Below are positions 1-11,525 of a DNA stretch of 64,000 bases, piece by piece (within the stretch, counting starts at the first letter, position 1; each line of letters opens with the position of its first letter). A model generated the notes under the pieces. The model made no database searches, was not told the origin of the DNA, and was given only the letters and a program-made list of their open reading frames with translations. This DNA is from Channa striata (taxonomy: Eukaryota > Chordata > Actinopteri > Anabantiformes > Channidae), in the NCBI GenBank assembly GCA_033026295.1, contig CM065172.1, forward strand, positions 15,247,165 through 15,311,164, written 5' to 3'. Both the position numbers and the translations under genes were made by a program.

Positions 1-44
1 TTTCAATATAAGAGTAGTACATTATAATATATATTTCATGAAGG

Positions 45-215
45 GGGTGTAAACGACACCTGGTGATGTTAGTGTTGTGGTAGACAGGAGTCAGCACGGG
101 CAGTCTGACTGCTCTGTGTCCACGCTGCAATGCTTGCATGTTCCGACACCTGTCGATCAAACACGGCACTGAAATATTCCCACACTGCCTCCTGATCAGT
201 GTGCAAGTTAAGCAC
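45..215 (-). repeat. Possible relic of a Tc1/mariner-like transposase segment
   Basis: Read on the minus strand, roughly positions 45-110 stay open and give a peptide containing VLTPVYH followed by NTNITRC. This resembles the end of a Tc1-like transposase-derived repeat that is common in fish genomes. The call rests on remembered resemblance, not on an alignment. No terminal inverted repeats are visible because the window starts here. Confidence 0.3.
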
Positions 216-916
216 ACTGACTTTCTTGATTTATTATAACGAAAAACAACTGATGCAAATTGTCCATGTCTCTAGTGGGTATACTTAAAGGTCTGTCTGT
301 CACTTAAATTAACATTGTCTTGCTAGAATAATTACACAATATATGAGTGCAAAAGTTGATAAACCCCAGCCTTTACTGAGGCTGAGGAAAGATTGTGACA
401 ACAGACTGCAGTGGGTATGTTATTGCCTGTTATTTGTTTAAAGGTGGATTATTCAACGTACCTTATCCTTGCACTTTTTAATGAATTGTATAATTCTAAT
501 TATAAGACATTATTAAATTATCAAATTTTTTTAATGTTCTTCACACCTGCCATGCTTTCATTCTCATAAGGTTATATATAAACTCTGAGATTATAAATTC
601 AAACATATGGGGGTGTAATAGGTTGTGAATCTAAAGAGAAGCTGTGTAAGAGGTTTCAGTAAACAAACAAAGACAAAAGGAAAAACGGTAAAAAGGCAAT
701 ACAAAAGATATGGGAAAGAAAAATGAGGTGACACTCGCTGTATGGATCTGGTGCTTGGAGGAGTAGAACAGAGAAAAACACATCTAATGCATTTATCACT
801 GTAACGTCACCGACACAAGAATCTCTACATCGGCTGTTCAATGGCGCACACATTTTTCATCTAGACACTGAACGAAAATCCCTCTGGCAGCCTCACAGGT
901 GGTAAAGGTAGTGCAT

Positions 917-950
917 GTTGTGTGTGTGTGTGTGTGTGTGTTTGTGTGTG
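917..950. repeat. (TG)n microsatellite
   Basis: An almost pure TG dinucleotide run of about 34 bases with one TTT interruption, inside the ERC-gene intron. Confidence 0.9.
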
Positions 951-2134
951 CACCTGAAAGTGAAATGTGTGCAAATGTGGCTTTCTCTTGAAGAGGATTA
1001 AAAGGTAAATTCTGTTCATCAAAAGGAAGCATTTTGAGAATTTTGGGGGGAAGGGACAAAGTTTTTCTGTTTTAACTTTCTGTTTACAGGTTTAGGTTTT
1101 AAAATTGAATGTGTGAACGTGTTTTTGTGTCACAATGTCCTCGCACCGTGTGACAATGTGAGATGAAAAAACTATAAATACAAATGCAGAGGTGGCTCCT
1201 TGGTTACACGAGTGATGAGTTAGGTGGAAGAGCATCGATATATGTATATAAGTGAGACAAAGTTTTTACAACACACATGAACGCAAGATACAAAATGCCA
1301 TGGAGACCTTATAAGACAGACAACAGAAGCAAGACAGAAAAACAGAGAAGAGACAGACAGCAGCTGTGCAGTGAGACAGATGGAAAATGCCTCTGACTGG
1401 CAGGAGGGGTAACACAGGACAGACTGGTCACTGCCCCATCAGGAGTGGCTGGGAGCTTTTTTAGAATCTAACACTTAGGATGGCTGCCACTAGGGCACGT
1501 TCCCATGGAAACACAGACAGCGCTGAGCCAGGCAACCATCTACACAAATGAAGTGCACAGAAGACTTTGTATGCAACCTTGAAGGCAGCAACAAAACGTG
1601 TGGTGGGCATATCAACACAAAAAGTCTCAACAAACAGACGATTTTTCATCCAAACATTCCATCATTTCAACATTGTGAAGACTTTTCTAATAAACACCTG
1701 TTTGTGTTTCAGTGGCTCACCGTTGAAAATGTAAAGCTACAAAATGCAACTTAAACTGGCACTAACGTGAGACACAAAATCAATCTACTCTGCTCTGCCC
1801 ATTCTTCCATCTCCCTATTCCACAATGATCATCTACCCAATGCTGTGCTCCAGCACAACCTGCACCCCTTCAGGTATTATTCATTTTTAAATCACATTAA
1901 ATAAGAATGCTGCTATACTTACTAATACATTTTTTAAATTCTCTGACTGATTGGAATGGTAAAACTAAAATATATTTAAAGTGATTTTTTGTCTACAATG
2001 CTGACAATGCTGTTTAGTGACAATGGAGGCATTGACAGCACCTTTTCAAATATGTTTTGGAGCATATTTCTACATAAAAATAAATATATATACTACCTAA
2101 GTTGTATTGACTTTTTAAGTGTCAAATTTCTCAC

Positions 2135-2992
2135 CTGCAAATCCTCTTGATCCATCCTATACTGATCTTTGAGAGCTGAAGTTCTCACTCCCTCCTCACG
2201 TCTACCTCCCTTGTCTTTCTTTAGATCAGGGCTCCAGAAGTTGACACTGTTCACACTGGAACCTGTCTTTCCATCCCTTCCTCCATCTAGTTCTCTCCTC
2301 AAATTGTCATTCTCTCTCTGGAGCTCCCTCAGCTGTGCCTGGAGATCAAATGTGGAAACCTCTGCCCGTCCAGCTGAATCTGAGGCCTGCAGATGTCTCA
2401 CAGAATGGCGCCTCAAACTGGAAGATCCTGCAGAGAACAAGGTTTGCTCTCCAAAAGAGTCTGACGGATGATGTAGCCCAGAAGTGGTGATGTTTGGGCT
2501 GCTACTTGTGGCTGTTGTCCGTCCAGTGTAGGAAGATCGGCTAGTGCTTCTGTCTAGAGTCATTGTGCCTTTGGGGTAACCACCAGAGGGTTGTAAGGAA
2601 TCTCGCTCACTGGGGTACATGGTGCCTGAAGTGGCATAAGCAGCACTCAAGGACTGGATATTCTCCATTGACAGGGTTTTGCCTCCAGGCGCAGTTGCAG
2701 AACTATGAGTGGCTCCTTTGGCTGCTGATGAGACAGGTTTACCCTTCGAGCCTGGCCTTGACCCTGACCCTTCAGCCAATTTTGACACTGCTGCAGGCAC
2801 ACCCCCTGACACGGAGCCTGGCTCTAGCCCTGAGCGGGAGCCTGGTGCTGAGCTTACAGCCTGTTTGCCTTTGCCATGTTTAGGGGTCCTTGAGAAGCGT
2901 GAATGAGATGTGCTGCTATCAGTGTGGCCACTACTCTTTGGCCCAGCAGACAGCTTAGCCTGCGAGGGCTTGGCTCTAATATTTAAAGGCAT
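2135..2992 (-). CDS. erc2: ERC/ELKS/CAST-family protein, N-terminal coding exon (partial gene)
   Basis: This 286-codon exon starts at ATG 2992-2990 and ends on a CAG codon before a GTGAG donor at 2134. ERC proteins scaffold the presynaptic active zone and secretory sites, and bind RIM, liprin and Rab6. The diagnostic family block begins at about residue 113 (GKTLSMENIQS, then AAYATSG). It is followed by YPKGTMTL, SSSPNI, a FDLQAQLRELQREND coiled-coil start and FWSPDLKK. The YPKGTMTL and LQAQLRELQREND forms look closer to ERC2 than to ERC1, but the paralogue is not certain. The first ~110 residues are Ser/Gly/Pro/Lys-rich, longer than the usual ERC head, and lack the usual LPRSPRLGHRR-type segment. 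The codons just upstream of the ATG are also open. The rest of the gene lies outside the window on the left. Confidence 0.8.
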
Positions 2993-5372
2993 TTTTATAT
3001 GGCAAAAGTGGACTGAACACAAGATCTATAAAAAAGGCAACTTCTCAGTTTTCACCTGTCCATCCATTGTTTGGGGCTTGAGGCTGAGTCTTATTCAGTC
3101 CTATTAGGAGAAGGTATCAGTGAGTGTTGACTACACAGCTCACAGACACAGAGGCCAGAGGTCTTGTGGTTTCAGCCACAGTGCAAAACATCTTGGATTC
3201 TAGACAGGTAGAATTAAAATATGACTGGTTATTATTTTACAAAGCGATTGGCAATAAAAAAAAACAATTTTGTCTTCTTTTGGTAACAGTGTGAAAAAAT
3301 TTTTTTTTGCTTTAAGAAATATACTTTACACATTTTTCTCAAAAATATTGAACACAAAATGGAAAGAAACGCTAAATGTTAAATGTTATACTTTTTTAAC
3401 TAAAAATAATACACTTATAATATACTTATACTATCTGATCATCAATAAGAATATTTAACCAAGACCACAAATCAGACCAAAAATACCCGCTCCAGTCCTA
3501 GATACATATTTGTAGGTTATGAATAAAATACCGAGACCTGAAATAGCTGATACTTGGTTGCTGTGAATGATGCAATGAACCTGTTACATACAGACAATGT
3601 TTACTACATCACAACTATATTTTTGATTTATATAAACGGTTCCCACTCCTGCCTCTGGAAACTAACATTTTTTTGTTTTGTCTTTAAAATAGGGTTGTTC
3701 AGCCAGTCAAGAGCTGAGTTACAAACTCTGCCTTAGCTAATAAGGGAAAACTAGACTGGGTTCACAGCTGTAGAGTTTGGAACTAGTAGTCAACTGGATA
3801 GCGTCACTTTCAGATACAACATAATTGGTAATGCTCTCTTTTCATTATTAGGATGATGGGAGCACAGGACAACAATGTCTCTAACGAAAAGACAACAGAT
3901 TTTTGATGGGTACTACTGGCTACTCACCATAGTGTTTCCCATAATGTTTAGGGCAGCTTGTGCAAATACAAGTAGAAGGTGAAAGAAAAAAACAGGGAAA
4001 GGGACCAGCTGGACCATTTCAGCACCATGGACAGCAATAAATATACTCCTTATGAAGCACATGGGTTCTAAAGCCTGCTCAGGTCAAATGGAAACAGGGA
4101 AAAATTGTGTAATAGGTTATGGCAGAGTTCGACGGCAGGTGGAATTGCCTTTATCTACCAACCCTCTGAGGCTCTTGCAAATCCATTGCCTATCATAATC
4201 AGGCTGTAGAGATATGGGTAGCTTAGGCTTTGACTAAAAATACATGGACAAGTGGATGTGCACATTTAATTTAGGATAAATTATAGTGTAGAGTACACCA
4301 CACAGTATAATTGTCTATATCATACTTAGCAATATAAGGTTGTTGGATGCTGTTGAGATGGGAAAAATTTTGGTAAAACAAATCCTTTGGGTTACAAAAG
4401 TAGACCCTACCCAATCCATGATATACCAGATATTCAGGACTGTCTGCAAAACAGAGGCAAATCCAAATCATAATCCCTCCTCTAATCCAAGAGGATTGGA
4501 TCCTGGGAGTGAATGCACAGGATGCAGCTGAGAGATTGGCTAAGTCTCCTTGTCAGTCATAACATAGTTGTCAATCCCTTGTCCATCATTGTTTTAGACA
4601 ATGAATTCAGACTTATGTGTCAGCAATGGGGCCATCTGTTTCCTAACAATTTTGTTTGATACATTTACATCAAAAATGAGCGTGGGAATTTAGCAACTGT
4701 GATAAAAAAAAATACATGCTCAAAAAAACATGTCCGCTTACGCCTGTTAAAGATAATTTGCATCAGGATCGAGGCATCTTAAGTTTGTGTAGCTGATTAG
4801 TAACGATGGGCACGCGTCAATTTTACGCAGCAAAATCAAAATGAAAGAGGAGACAGACAGACAGACGAGAAAAGACGCGTGAGATTCAAAATAGCTAAAA
4901 GCTAAAACCGCTAAAAGTCGGAAACGCCCCGCTCCGTAGGTGGCCGAGCCTCCGCAGTCGTGTCTTAGTTTGCAGCCAGCTGTTGCCGCGAAGAGAGAAG
5001 TCGAGAGCGAAGTCACCACCCAAACTGCCACAGCGGAACTCTGCGGGGGGAGACGCCGCACGGACGGGCGCCTGCCGTGAACATCGACATGCTCCTGACG
5101 GAAAAGTCCGGAGCGCAACTCCTTATATTTCAAGAGTAAAACGGCGGTCGTGCGTGTGTGCACGCAACACGCACACGCTCGAATGTCTCTACTACGACCA
5201 CGGCATGAGGGATTAGTTTCTCGTTCATATGCGCACGGCTACATGACTTCGAGCTCGTCCCTTACATAATAATTAAGCCGCCACGCAAACTGAACGCGCG
5301 GATTTCTTCGCACAGTGTCGCCGAACGATGCCACAAAGTCCGGGTGGGCACACGGCGTGAGCTCCGTCTTAC
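2993..5372 (-). other. ERC-gene intron 1 and short 5' leader of exon 2
   Basis: On the minus strand two acceptors lie close to the ATG at 2992. One is TATAG near 3033 and the other is TTCAG near 3020. The remainder up to about 5370 is intron-like, AT-rich and has no supportable coding segment. Short open frames here (for example near 3270-3740 and 4271-4531) show no recognisable family. Confidence 0.5.
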
Positions 5373-5700
5373 CGGACAGGCGCCTCTCCATCACTGCATC
5401 CCAGCTGTACGCTGTCCGGCTCCGGCGCAGCCTCCATGAGCTCATCGGCTCAGCAGCAGCAGCGGCGGCGGCGGCTCCTGACCTGTCCTGCCAGCGGGTC
5501 TGCGTGGGCGCGCTTTACCGAGCTGGCGCGTGTGCGGGGGGGCAACAAGAGCAGCGACGATTGGAGGGAATCAGCTCGTCCAGCTCCACGATGAGCGCGA
5601 CACCTGGAGGATCCCAGCTCCCAGCGCCTTTACACCTCTGGACCTGGGCGACACTAGAGGGTGTTGGGGCAAAAATGTTGTGCATAAGATATGGATATAC
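4900..5700 (-). promoter_or_regulatory. GC-rich promoter region with probable first exon of the ERC gene
   Basis: This block is markedly richer in G+C and CpG than its surroundings. On the minus strand a good donor (CCG|GTAAGA) ends a putative exon at 5373. An ATG at 5445-5443 opens a frame of 24 codons plus one base up to that donor. The spacing and orientation fit the first exon of the ERC gene, whose next exon starts near 3020. The transcription start and exon extent are inferred and not visible directly. Confidence 0.45.
5451..5477. repeat. CAG/CGG trinucleotide tract
   Basis: About five CAG units are followed by about four CGG units on the plus strand. In the presumed ERC first exon (minus strand) this reads as CCG then CTG, just upstream of the ATG at 5445. 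Confidence 0.75.
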
Positions 5701-5749
5701 AATAAAGTACACACCACGGCACACTGCACATAACAAAGTAATACACTAG

Positions 5750-7058
5750 TGATTTATAGTTAGGTTATCCAAATTTCTTTGCATCTAAATTTCATAATTT
5801 CGCATTCATAGCTTGACAGTTAGCTTAGTCGTACAAACCTTTCGTCAGTTTACTACAGATGCAGTAAACTATTTACTCCAGACCGTTTACTACAGAAAAA
5901 GTATTACGGAAAAGTATTAGTAGTATCTGATTACTAGCAGCCTGCTAGCTAAGCTAACAAGTTGACGTCTGGTGACTCCAGCAAAGTTGGACACATTAGC
6001 TTGCTGTGTTAGCCTAGTTAGCTAAGTTAACTCATGTTAAAAGTCTAAGTAAACAAAAGTGACCATGTGATACCAGAGGAAGTTCCGGTATTCAGCTGTC
6101 TCCTCACCACAATTACAGCTAAACTAGCAGCGTTTAGCTAACAATATTTATTATTATATTTAATCGTTAGTATCTCCAAATTGTGCACACAGCCAGTGCT
6201 GTGTCAGCTCCTGCTGGCCCTTCCGCCTCTGTCCAAACCCGCCGCCTCTTGTTCATTTCAATTTTAACTCACTCAATATAACTCACCAGGATAATGAGTA
6301 AGAACTATTTTTGGTCAGATTATACTTTCTGAAGAGAGATTCTGTTATGGGTTGGAGTTTCCAGATCATCAGACAGAAAATGAAAATGTGCCGTGCATCA
6401 AGCTGTTCAGCTCAGTAGCTGTTCTTGCTGAATTAATGTTTTCGCAGGCACAATTGGCTCTTCAATGTTCTGTAATTGCCAAACACCTACAGAACAAATG
6501 TCTCTCACATTGTGATGACAGTAGGACATTTTACACCTACACGATAGCCCTAAAACCTCTTTAGTAAAACTTACTTGAATATATGCAGATGTTGCCCATC
6601 ATCAGTTTCATTTCCTCGATAAATTTAAGAAAAGAGAAGTGAAATTTTAGCAGAGAGGTTATACTTTGTCTTTACAAAGTCAAGTCACTCGAATAAAATC
6701 TAATTTAAAACTCTAGTTTATTTGTACAATCCAACATGAATGTATCAGTTTGTATGTACACTGGGTTTGCAGCCCACAATGCCCAAGATCATTCAAAGCA
6801 AGGGTCACGTCAGTAAGAAAGAAATAAAAATAAAATTAAGAAACTTGTGAAAATGTAAGGAAGTCACATTATGAAGTTATATAACATTTCAAACAGCCTA
6901 CAGAGCAAAAGTACGAAGACGAAAGTACAGAAAGTAACCATAAAAAGTTTAACATTTATATTAAAGACTTGTAACATTTTAATAAAAAAAAAAACGCTTG
7001 TTGCATATTAAAAACATCAACCATCTTTGACATTTTGTCAAAGTTACATAACGGAACT
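5750..7058. other. Intergenic region between ERC promoter and tlr9 3' end
   Basis: No coding segment could be recognised. The left part contains repeated TTAGCTAAG/GCTAAC-like words (5930-6140). A minus-strand AATAAA signal (TTTATT at 6717-6722) could serve as a distal tlr9 poly(A) signal, so part of this stretch may be tlr9 3' UTR. Confidence 0.5.
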
Positions 7059-7064
7059 TTTATT
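7059..7064 (-). terminator. Proximal poly(A) signal for tlr9
   Basis: AATAAA on the minus strand, about 45 bases after the tlr9 stop. A second AATAAA at 6717-6722 is an alternative. Which is used cannot be decided from sequence. Confidence 0.4.
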
Positions 7065-7107
7065 TTTTTTGTACCACAGTGCCCTTTTATAAGCAGTTCA
7101 GAGGTTA

Positions 7108-10100
7108 TTATATAAAACTTTCACTCATGTTGTTATCATAAAATTTGAGGTTATCTGATGACAGTGCCATTCTCATTCGATTCCAGAAAAGGGGTTGAGC
7201 CCTTGGGTTTTTGGGCCAGGACAACACAGATTTTTTGCACAGCCTCTTCCTCAACTGAAGGTACTTCAGTTTGGGAAACATCTCATCCAACAGAACCAGC
7301 ACAGCTGTGTCCACCTTGTTTGGATAAAATCACACATTTTATGTTTTAAAAACCTGGCAATATCGACATCTGCACAATATGCATGAAAGTTAAAAAGTGT
7401 ATTTTACTAACCTTCTCATCCAGAAGCCGCTGCTGAACCATGAAGAAAGCCTGTCGGATAACGCCATTCACTCTCTCGCCACCATTGCAGCCACTGGACA
7501 GCACAAACACCGTCTTTACACTGTTATGGACTGCGTTGTGTAGATTTTCAATACATGAAAGCCCAGGAATCCAGTCCCTCTCTTCTAAACAGAGACTAAA
7601 TCTCCTGTGACCTGAGTTTTCCATATTGACAGTTAACTCATTGTAGACCCAGTCCCTCACCGCTCGGTTTCTTGTGTCAAACACCACAAAAGCATCATAG
7701 CGATGGTGTGAATCAGTACCTGCCAGCTGTGAGTAACCTTTATATCCTGCCCAAAACACTTGTAAGCAATACCACATATCCCAGCCATAGAGATGCTTCA
7801 GCAGGGGCAAAACAGTAAATGTCACAGACAAGAAGGAGAAGATGAGGAAGGCTAAGCTACCATATAGGTCCTGGCAGTTATGCTTGTCCATAGACAGTAT
7901 ACTCTGACCCAGCTGGGACTCTGGGAATTCACAATTTATCTGTGTGGTGAGGTAAGGAATCTGTACTGGAGTAGTACGCAAGAAATCTGCAAACCAAGAT
8001 GTATCACAGTCACATTTAAAGGGGTTGGCATGCAGGGTGAGTCTTTGAAGGGCGCTACCATTTTTGAAGAACGCCGGGAGATACTGACGGTTCAACTCTT
8101 TGATTAAATTGTTGCTGAGATACAGGTACTGCAAAGATTTTGCCTTTTTGAAAAAATTCTCAGGAATAACACTAATGGAATTGTGACTGAGGTCCAAGAC
8201 TGAAAAATTGGCTCCAAATTCAATTACACTAGTAGGTAAGTAAAATAGATCATTTTGACTGAGGTCCAGGTGAAATAAATCTCTGAGTGCTGAGATGTTG
8301 TGCCATGGGAAATAGTTCAGCAAATTGCTGCTGATGATGAGGGCCTTAAGGCTTCCTGGGAGGTTGCGTAGAACTTCCGGTGACATTGACTTTAGATTAT
8401 TGTTCGAGATGTCCAGGTAGATGAGATTTGTCAGGTTTTGAAAGAAATAAGTATACTTGTTGTTATCAGACTCCCACATGATGTCCAGTTGATTTCCATT
8501 GAAGTAGAGGAACTTCAAAGAGCTGCTGACCATTCTCTGATCTATTCTCATGCCAATACCATTGTTTGCCAGACTTAGGACTTCCAAATGAGTGAGATAC
8601 TGAAGAAACTCAAAACGATGGCCCATGCCCCTCATTTTAAAGTGAAACTCATTATAACTAATATCCAATACCTTCAGAGTGCCTTTAAGCTCACTAAAGG
8701 CATGCTTGTGATAAAGATCAAGCCTATTGTATGACAAATTTAGGAAAACTAAATGTTCCATGCTATCAAACAACCCACTATTCAATGTTTGGCTCATATA
8801 ATTAAAGGAAAGGTCCAAACAAACAGCATTTTCCATGCCTACAAACACATCTTTATTAAGAGACAGAATGTCATTTTGAGACAGGTCAAATGTTAATTTG
8901 TTGTGGCAGATATTATCTCTAAAATCCCAAAGTGATGGAAATTGCGACAGGCCATCTTCTGACATTTTAAGTACATTTGAACTGTTGGATTCCCAGATAT
9001 CGCTTCCAGATGTGACTTCTCGATCAATAACTATAAGGGGTTGGTCGTGTAAATTATTTGTATACAAATTCTGGTTCTGACAGCTTCCCTGAGCCACATT
9101 CTCAGATGACGGATTAGAGCAGCATGGAAGGAAGTTAAGCATGTTTTGGGAGAGGTCAATATAGGTGAGCGATGGTAACTGTTTCAGAGCGGTCAAGTTA
9201 CACGTGTCAATAAAATTCATTCTCAGTTCTAGTCTCATTAGATTCTTAAGATTGGAAAGAACATTAAGGCTCTCTGTTGAAAGTGTGTGGAAAAAGTTAC
9301 CACTCAGAAGGAGGTATTGTAGACCAGACATATTGCCAATATGTGTGGAGAGATTGAGTTGTGGTGATGTCCTCAGTGGTTCATAGTTATAGATAAGGCT
9401 GATCCAAGTCAGGCCCTTCAGATCTTTGAAGAAAGTGCCATTTTGAATTGCATTTGTCAGGAGGTTGTCCGAGAGGTCCAGTCTCTTCAAACTTTTTAAT
9501 GGTCTGAACAGGCCCTCCGGGAATGTTTTCAGTGAGTTTCCTCGCAAGCTTAGGAAAGTGATGGAGCTGTTCTCAGAATAGAATGAGTTTGGATGTAGGT
9601 ATAGAGGGAGATTTTGTGGGCAGGGAAAGCAGGGCCTTGCAGCATGGTCACATCGTTGGCAGTTCCACTCCAAATTCAAACTTTTGAGGGTAGTCAGGTT
9701 GGCAAACGCTCTTTCTGGTATCTTTGTGATTGTATTCTCTCTTAAATCCAAATTCTCCAGTGAGGGTGGCAGGCCTTTAGGCACAGCTGTCAAATTATCA
9801 TATCCTAATGCAAGGTTTTTGAGTTTGGGGAGCTCGCTAAAAACACTTTCACTTATGTAGAAGGACTGGTTGCAAGGGTTTGCATAAAAGCAGTTCCTGG
9901 AGAGGTAGAGCTCTTCGAGATATGGTGCTTTTAGAGGGTGGATAATGTTGAAGATGCAATTATTCTGTAGGTCGAGAACCCTCAGGCTTTCAGGTAGCCA
10001 GGGTATAGAGGTGAGGCTGTTTCCTGACAGATACAAACGTTTAAGCTTCATTAGGTTCTTGAAAGCATAAGGGTTGATCTCCATTTTGCATGAGTAGTCT

Positions 10101-10619
10101 TCGAGGGCTCTCAGTCGGCCTGGTTGACAATTCCCCATCATTTCCAGAGTATGAAGGTTTGGCACACCTTCAAAATCATGCTGCTCCACTTCTTGTATTT
10201 TAGTGTGACTTAAATTAAGTGACACTACAGTGACGGACTTAATGGCGGGGACGCGGTTGAGTGGTCTGTCATAGCAGTCAACTGTGGTGGCATTCACATC
10301 AGAGTCACATGGGAAAAAGTGCATATTTATGCTTATTGCTAATGAAAGAATCTGGCTAAAGATGATGATATTCCTTAACAGAGCCTGAAAAGAAAAATCA
10401 ATGAACGTTCAGTTTTCTCTTGCTGCCTAAAAAACAGTATCTGCAGTAGCTATTTTATATTACACAATTACTCATAACATTCACGTCAAAACAGCTTTTT
10501 TAACAAATGAGAAATCACTTTGGCTTGTTATAAAAAAATAACTTCTTTAGAATGAGTGTATCATCTTATAACTGCAAAATATACTACATCGCTGGTAGTA
10601 GTGTCATCTTACTTACCAT
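7108..10619 (-). CDS. tlr9: Toll-like receptor 9
   Basis: Endosomal receptor for unmethylated CpG DNA that signals through MyD88. There are three coding exons: 10617-10619 (only the ATG, before GTAAGT), 7412-10384 and 7108-7314. They give 1060 codons; human TLR9 is about 1030. Exon 2 begins with a hydrophobic signal peptide (ALLRNIIIFSQILSLAISI). Leucine-rich repeats follow, with the cysteine cluster NCQRCDHAARPCFPC near residue 245 and a Z-loop-like irregular insert (CCSNPSSEN onward). A membrane span lies at about 845-866, then GWDMWYC. The TIR domain starts at about 893 with YDAFVVFD, LCLEERDWIPG and the terminal FWNRM box. The CDHA/CFPC cluster, MNFID, NRLDLYHKH and GMGHRF blocks match TLR9 rather than TLR7 or TLR8. 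The short first exon is typical of the TLR7/8/9 group. A 97-bp intron splits the TIR after LLDEK. Confidence 0.93.
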
Positions 10620-10639
10620 AGCAGGTACATGCATCTCAA

Positions 10640-11380
10640 AAATCCCACTGAGCGATAAATGAAGCAATCTTTTATCTAGACAGGGGAGATTATGAGTCTG
10701 TGCAGTTTGAAGGAAGTCGGAATCATTTATGCAGAAGTGAAAGCATGTGGTCATGAATACAGTAGCCTGATGCAAATCATGTGACCTTAGTCAAATTCAT
10801 GGGGGGCAGCTTAACCAGAAGACTGAAACCCATTTCAATTTGAGACAACTACTACAGAATACATATATTTTCCTTTCCCCACCGTCATAAATGTGGGCGT
10901 TCTGTTGCAAGATACAGCTTCTGTAATTTGTAACAATAGCCAAAGGACATTATAAGGAAGTAGTATACAAATTCAAAACTTTTCAATCTGAATAAATAAC
11001 ATATATCTAATACTCAACCAACAATGGCAGTATTTACACAATTTTCTTTATTATTTATTAAGTGCACTGTGACATAAAATTCTTATAATAAACAGTTTGG
11101 TGCATTTCTAAAAAGTTAAAGAGTGCTCTAATAGCAGAGAAAAGATTAATTATTAAAGTAAATTCCTTTGCTTATATAACCTTAATCACAATTACCACAC
11201 AGAAAACCTCTATTCAAAGAATATCTGGACACACGTAAAAAATGTTAGTTTAAATACAAATACAAAATCAAAACAGCTTGCATTTCAGCACTGTTAAAAC
11301 TATTATTTCCCATACACATTTGGAAAGTTACCATTGCAACAATTATAGATACACATAATTTACAAGTAAATAAGGTTGTG
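10640..11380. other. Intergenic region between tlr9 5' end and apeh 3' end
   Basis: AT-rich, with no coding segment recognised. The right part carries minus-strand AATAAA words (TTTATT at 11047-11052, 11054-11059 and 11382-11387) that probably end apeh transcripts. The left part near 10620-10900 should contain the tlr9 5' UTR and promoter, but no core element could be identified with confidence. Confidence 0.5.
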
Positions 11381-11381
11381 T

Positions 11382-11387
11382 TTTATT
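11382..11387 (-). terminator. Candidate poly(A) signal of apeh
   Basis: AATAAA on the minus strand, about 140 bases past the apeh stop codon. Two more overlapping-range signals lie at 11047-11059, so the 3' end is not certain. Confidence 0.4.
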
Positions 11388-11525
11388 TGGAAAGCACATT
11401 CAACGCTTTGGCTTTAGATCGGACCTCACAAAATGAAGAGTATAATATTCTTTACAGACAGTATTCTGCCATCTTTTACTGGCATGAACAGCAGCATTAA
11501 CACTCTACTGTGCATGTATATGCCA

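Larger units (their letters stand above)
1..2134 (-). other. Intron of the ERC-family gene
   Basis: This AT-rich stretch lies downstream, in transcript sense, of the splice donor at 2134. No ERC-like coiled-coil coding exon could be recognised in it on the minus strand, so the next exons are probably beyond the left edge. It holds a TG microsatellite and a possible transposon relic. Nothing else could be supported. Confidence 0.55.

Noticed and set aside
4747..5163. 138-codon minus-strand frame in the GC-rich promoter block
   Set aside because: No recognisable domain. It is continuous only because the block is GC-rich, and it runs across the probable first exon region without splice support.
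7108..10619. TLR7 or TLR8 identity for the Toll receptor
   Set aside because: The CDHA/CFPC cysteine cluster, DLYHKH and GMGHRF blocks and the GWDMWYC juxtamembrane segment match TLR9 better.
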